Shown here: one piece after another, positions 58,565 to 64,000 of the stretch
Layout: each line of letters starts with the position of its first letter
Position numbering within the stretch: position 1 is the first letter of the stretch
Position numbers and translations under genes: made by a program
NCBI GenBank assembly: GCA_016806645.1
Contig: JACSYO010001932.1
Span: 1,803,501 to 1,867,500, forward strand
DNA from: Ophiodon elongatus
Taxonomy: Eukaryota > Chordata > Actinopteri > Perciformes > Hexagrammidae
Direction: 5' to 3'
Length of the DNA: 64,000 nt
Notes under the pieces: generated by a model
What the model saw: only the letters and a program-made list of their open reading frames with translations
The model's database searches: none
What the model was told of the DNA's origin: nothing

Positions 58565-61500
58565 GTTGTCACGTTGTGTCTCCCTGGCCTGTTTTCTCAG
58601 GTTAGCTGTAGCACTGCAGCTAGGCTCAGGTTGTCTCACCACCCCGTCCTTCTATTCCTGTGCTGTCGCCCTCCTCAGACTTTTCTCTTCAATTCAATAC
58701 ATTAGATCTCTACATTTTGATTTGAGTTTTCAAATAAGATGTATGTGCGATATGTTCAGATTGAAACTGGGAGCTCTACAGTGTACGCGTGGCCTTAAGA
58801 GACATATCTTGTGTCTACACAGTGTTTACATCGTAGTCGTGTTTGTTCTACCTCACGGTGACCTTTGGCCTGGTAGTTTCTGTTGCCAGACTGTTACCAG
58901 TCGTCAGGCCAAACTCTCTTTTTCTAGATATTAGTGGGCCACTGAACACCTATTGTTGGCCTGTTTGCCATTGTTGTACGCAGCGCAGTTGGTCAAACAG
59001 AGCACATGCTCCACTCAGTCCCAGTTCTCCTATCTTCTGTCCATGGCGACGCCTGCTGCTTTCTTTTTCTTTTCCTGTCAATGCTCCTATCCTATCTTTT
59101 TTTTTTTCTTCTCATTCTCTTTCCTACACTATACAGTGCGATAATACACTTCAAAACAGAGCGCGGCCTGGCTAATGATCAACCGAGTCCCTCGTGAGCA
59201 CAAATCCAACCATGTCCCTGTGTGTTTATAATATTAACCCGGTCACAGACATGCACCGCCTCGGGGCTCAGCTGCTGGAAGCGGGGCGAGGTCGAAGGAG
59301 TGAAGGAGTCACGGGTGAGGAAGGGAGGGGGCGGTCACTTGAAACGCTCGGCAGCACCTGTCAACCTCCTCTATTTAGTTTGGGAAATAAACATCGAGTA
59401 CTGACGTCCAGCCGCTCCCATAAAAACCTGACTGTCGATGAGCTATGTGATGGGATAATAAAAGTCAGAAACACAGACTGTTGCTTGTCTGGTTAGATGT
59501 GTTGCTATCGTGTTGTTGTGGTGAGACTAACTATTGCCAAACCTCCACCATGTACTGACAGGATTTTTGGCAATGGTGAATTTCTGTTGTGACTTTCCCC
59601 GTCTTAAAACCACGACCTGAAATTCAGCCTGGGGAATTTCTGAAATATTTGATCATTTTGAAGTATTTGTAGCATTTGTGAAAGTATTGTCAATTTGTCA
59701 GTGTATTAAGCCAGCGTTTTTTATTTTTTTATTTTTGCGTTATCAGTTGTTTTTGTAAGAAAAGTGAATGCTCACTTTATTCCAAATGGTCAGATCATCT
59801 GTTGAAACATTGAATTTGCATCTGAAGGTATACAAAGCAGGATTTCCCTTTTTTAAAAAAACAAAGATTGTATAGAATCATACAAAAGCAATTCCAGTAA
59901 TCGCCAGTAATGTGTGGCGGTCTACAGAGACCTTCCCCTCTGACTGTATATTCTTAATTTCCTCTTATTTTGCTGCGTTGTGAACGTTTCTGGGGGTCAA
60001 CCTTTGGGCACTGGGTGTGTAGCCCTTCCCCAGCAGGAAGCTACAGAAATGACATGCACAGTGTCGGAAAAAAACCCGCAAATATGGCGAGGCGAAAGGT
60101 CAAGCGCACACAGCTCCTTACGAAGCGGGTGAATCTGAGGTTTGCTGGCTTTGTTTGTATTTTCTTTCTTTTTTTGTTTTTAAAAGTCTCAAATGAAATT
60201 TAAAAATCAATTCAAAACTTCTAAATATTTAATTTCTCAACCATACAAATGCTCATGCGATCAGTCAGTTATTATTTACATCTAATAATTCATTATCTTT
60301 GTTGTAGTTGGCATGGTAGTAGTCAAACTTGGTTGCATTGGGATCCAACTGCAGGACGGCAGCTCCAAAAAAAAAAAAAAGCAGTGCCGGGCTAAACACC
60401 ATAAAAACGCTCCCTATTTAAACATTTACCATGCAGGCAGAATCATGTAGAGTTAATTCAGCAATGGTTTATTCAGCCTGCCTTCTCTCCTTTTATTCAA
60501 CCGTTCCCTCTGGCTCCTGTTTTGCCAACAATCTGCCGTGCCCTTCCATTTAGCCCTGATTTTCCTCGTCCTCACACAGCATCAGTCAGAAGAGTCAGCC
60601 TTTACATCACATCAATGGCCGTACTGCAACACTCGCATTAGATTTTAGTCGCATCTAAAGTGCGCCTATCGTGCAATTCTGAAATGGAAAAGTGTATTTT
60701 CGTTGCGTCCTCTGTTCGTGGTTATTTGGCCTCAATAAACCACGAACAAGTAAGTCATTCACGTGGACTCACAAGTTGGTTGTTTACTGGACAGAGTCTT
60801 GGTAAACTGTCATCTGTTGAGGTTACATAGTTGGGAAGCATGTTGTCAAAACAACTTATTCCTGTTCCAGTAATCCTAGCTGAACATGATGGACTCGTCT
60901 GTGCTCTTTGCCAGTAATTTGATATATTGAGGAGGCATTTCATCTCATCAGTTGGCCAAGTTTAACCTCCAATCTTCTTGTTAATCTTGGCGTGGCCAGC
61001 ATTCACCCTCTTTTGACCATGAAACATTGCTTCCAGGGGATCATGCCAGTTATGTCTTAACGTACTGCATGTATTGCACACTGGACGGAGAACTGCATTG
61101 TCAGCGTTGCCAGGTTTGAATGGCACTATCTTCACTTGCCCAAACAAACCCAACAAAAGGAGTGAATATTTCAGAATGCTTATTAAACATGCATGACAAG
61201 ACTAGCCTAGACCTGATGTTGGTGAAACCTCAGCATCCTCCCACAGACCCAGCACTTAACACCAGTTAAAAAAAAAAAAAAGGTACAGTGGAAGTATCTG
61301 CTGTCCATATCTTGTTACTTTCTTTTTTTTTTTCTTCTCAACCATAATTGATTTAGATACGACCCAAAGTTCTTTTTCTGTTATGCACAGCTTTACACCC
61401 CGGAGCTGCCCATTAATTAATAGTCTCAGTTTCAGTGGAACTGTTGGATTAAGTGCCTCTTTGACTTGGTCCAGTGTTACGAAGTCGATTCCAATACCAT

Positions 61501-62305
61501 TGCTGGAAGACGAGCAGTGAGACCCGTCGTCATGGAGTCAAACGCTCCCGGAGTTGAGGGTCATGACCCGTCCCGTCATTGTGGAATACTGTGATTTAAT
61601 GTGCAACACAATGTGGAGCTGCGACTCCAGTTTCTCCTATAAATTCGTCTCTAATAATAGTGAACTGAACCGAATTCCTCAAACCATAAATTGCCTTGGG
61701 GTTCACCGGACGACCAAATAAATATTTGGAAGTGTGCGTGCCGGGTGTCTCGGCCGTCAATCCGGACACCTCGTGAAGAAACATTTTCTGACCGTCGCAC
61801 TGACCAGTCACCGCCAGCATGTGTTACTTCAAATAATACCCAAACTCCAAATATGAAATTACATAATGTTCTTATCCTGAAAAGTTTGAGATCTGGCCAT
61901 AAACAAGTCCACGAGTTGAAAACGCGCTCGTCTTTATTTCTTTTGAGTGCAAGACGGGTGTCATTTTGCACGCAGTCCGATTTTTATGGCGACGAGTAAA
62001 AACACCATGTCCTGCTGACAGTCAGTTTGTCCACGTATTATATTTATGCTTTATACTGAACACAAGTTAGGTGCCACATGCCTCACCATGATCGTCATGT
62101 CTCGCATATCTCTCAGCACAGTTTGCTATCTTCCAGTGTGCGAAGCTGGGGACTGGAGGGAGAGGTAGACGGAGTGGGAGGTGAGAGAACGACATGTTGT
62201 CGGTTCAAACTCGTGTTCGTAGCAGAGGGAGCGATGAGGAAAAAGAGATTTGGTTCCCATTATAAGTATTGTGATGCAAATTGTGATGGGTGGAACGAAT
62301 AATTC

Positions 62306-62360
62306 GTGTGTGTGTGTGTGTGTGCGTGTACGTGTGCGTGTGCGTGTGTGTGTGTGTGTG
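62306..62360. repeat. (GT)n microsatellite with CG steps
   Basis: GT run with CGTGTACG-type interruptions, about 55 bp. Confidence 0.93.
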
Positions 62361-62926
62361 GCAATGTCACATCAAACTTACCCAAATTGTCAAGAACAAA
62401 TGAAGCAGACAGACAAATTAGGTCCTGATGTATGTTTGACCAGATTTGGCTTTTGGACGTTTTGTGAAATATGAAATGATTAAAACAATAATATGAACAA
62501 TGGCCAACATTAGCTTGCTCGGTATTACTTGAATTTAACATGTTTGGTCTCTAAGGAAGTCGGTTTGTTTGCTTCAATCAAGTTGATGGAAACAAGCCGA
62601 TCACATTTCATTTGTTTGCGAAACGTGTCGTGGAAATCCTGTGACAGCTGGACCGAAACATCCTGAGAGACTGAAGTGAGATGAATAAGGATGTGCGTGT
62701 GTAAAGTGGTGTTGGAGCACTGATGTGAACGTCACGTGGAGGAGGTCAGTTGGGGTCACGGGACGTAACTGGACCCTCTGCACGAAGTATGCAAGAGGAT
62801 TAAAAAAAAAAAAAAAAAAAAGCTTCTCTTTTCAGTCTGCCACATACACAAACACACACACTTGATATTTCTGAGGAATGTGGTCGGTTAGACTGGAAAT
62901 AACACCAGCTCATCTGTGTTTGTGGA

Positions 62927-62930
<4 letters not shown>

Positions 62931-63007
<77 letters not shown>

Positions 63008-63008
63008 G
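62931..63008. repeat. Compound (CA)n(TA)n microsatellite
   Basis: CA run of about 58 bp passes directly into a TA run of about 20 bp. Confidence 0.95.
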
Positions 63009-63126
63009 TACACAAACGGAGGAGTGTTTAAGGCTTGTGGAGCCTCGCCGCAGCCCCGGGCCGGGCATGTTTAGAGTGGTCGCTGCCTGTCAGCCTTGTG
63101 TTCCTCCTGCTGCGCTCAGCAAACAG

Positions 63127-63158
63127 ACTTGAGAGGGAGAGAGAGAGAGAGAGAGAGG
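63127..63158. repeat. (GA)n microsatellite
   Basis: GA-rich run of about 30 bp. Confidence 0.85.
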
Positions 63159-63460
63159 GTGGACGGGCCCGGGCCGCTGTGACCACAGAGCTCGCCCTGC
63201 CTCAGCCCCGTCCCGTCAACGGGGGAGATCTGCACTGCTTCCTCATAACAACAGTCGCCATGGCGATCCCCTCTCGGTTGGCTCTGTTTTGAACACAAGC
63301 TCGCTCTCACTGTCTGCTAGTCCCCCCCTCCCGTCCCGTCACCGCCCCTCCCCCCTCCCGTCCCGTCTCTCCATCTGAACATCTTGAAAACAAAAGCTAG
63401 ACCTCCCTGCTGTAACACACTTTCGGTTGTATGTGCTGCTACATGCACTTACATCTCTCA

Positions 63461-63468
<8 letters not shown>

Positions 63469-63528
<60 letters not shown>
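63469..63528. repeat. (CA)n microsatellite
   Basis: Pure CA run of about 60 bp preceded by CT repeats. Confidence 0.95.
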
Positions 63529-63530
<2 letters not shown>

Positions 63531-64000
63531 CAGTCATATAGAAGTTCCTCAATAACAACCGCTTTAAACTGCTGCTTGTGTTTTCTGAACGTACAGTTTC
63601 TCAGCAGGAACAACATGGCGGTACTTTTCAAAATGATCCTGCTGAATTGTTAGCTAGCCAATGGACTCATGTATGCGTTATAACCGAGCGGACTTTTCTC
63701 AAATTACAACTCGTCGTGTTTAGGAGACAATTAACTGTGTCACAGTACCTCTCACATGGACTCTCAACAGTACTGAACTTGCGTGCACCCACAGAATAAA
63801 CAGTAGTTGCATCTACTGCTTTGTTTTTCTTTCTTGCCCAGTCACTGTATATTTAGCCAATACTGCAACTACTGCCAATTCACTGTTGAGTGTTCGCGAT
63901 GGAGTCAGACATGGTCTCTTGCACGGTTTTTATAGTTTTATTTCCATGTAAGAACTACGTAAGATTAGTTCAGATCAGTTCCAACATAATACGTACTTTG

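Noticed and set aside
60755..61156. Two minus-strand open frames in the same frame, separated by a stop
   Set aside because: Could be a decayed transposon protein, but I recognised no motif (no DDE, zinc finger or RT block), so no call was made.
61596..61820. Minus-strand open frame of 74 codons
   Set aside because: Slightly protein-like composition but no domain, splice sites or homology that I can name.

Overview
The window is from a ray-finned fish, most likely a percomorph (spiny-rayed) teleost. The grounds are very dense (CA)n/(GT)n microsatellites, several dispersed repeats I recognise as common in percomorph genomes, and vertebrate genes with fish-type sequence (foxj1, a ubald gene, ryanodine-receptor fragments). 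All assignments rest on reading translated exons and on remembered family sequences; no database search was run.

Layout. At 1-1935 (+) lies the last coding exon and 3' UTR of an unidentified gene for a small membrane-anchored protein. At 2023-2116 (-) is an intron-containing tRNA-Ile(UAU). From about 2.1 to 32.5 kb I find no protein-coding gene: this is intergenic DNA with microsatellites, old dispersed repeats (5.2-6.7, 12.95-13.45, 21.9-22.4 and 31.4-31.9 kb), a 34-bp-unit minisatellite (26.7-27.0 kb) and unique stretches that may hold regulatory elements. At 34.27-36.44 kb (-) is a complete two-exon foxj1 coding sequence, the forkhead master regulator of motile ciliogenesis.

Upstream of foxj1 (40.2-42.4 kb, +) are three decayed exon-like fragments of a ryanodine receptor gene, in the correct order. 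The first is frameshifted and internally deleted. The third is cut off by repeat DNA. A retroelement RNase H fragment (42.9-43.2 kb, +) follows, then a degraded Ty3/gypsy LTR retrotransposon on the minus strand (43.27-49.63 kb). That element has a 763-bp 5' LTR, a tRNA-Thr primer binding site, gag-PR-RT-RNaseH-INT remains, a polypurine tract and a 79-bp remnant of the 3' LTR.

At 50.4-64 kb (+) is a CpG-rich promoter region and the first two coding exons of a UBA-like-domain gene of the UBALD (FAM100) family. Its remaining coding sequence is not in the window, so 51.9-64 kb is read as a long, microsatellite-rich intron. Neighbourhood with foxj1 favours ubald2, since human FOXJ1, RNF157 and UBALD2 are close together on 17q25.1. 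I see no RNF157 exon here. foxj1 and ubald are transcribed divergently, about 14.5 kb apart, and most of the gap is the ryr relic and retroelements. I found no convincing previously undescribed multi-gene system. The most interesting items are the ryanodine-receptor relic, the structure of the gypsy element and its LTR, and the intron-bearing tRNA.
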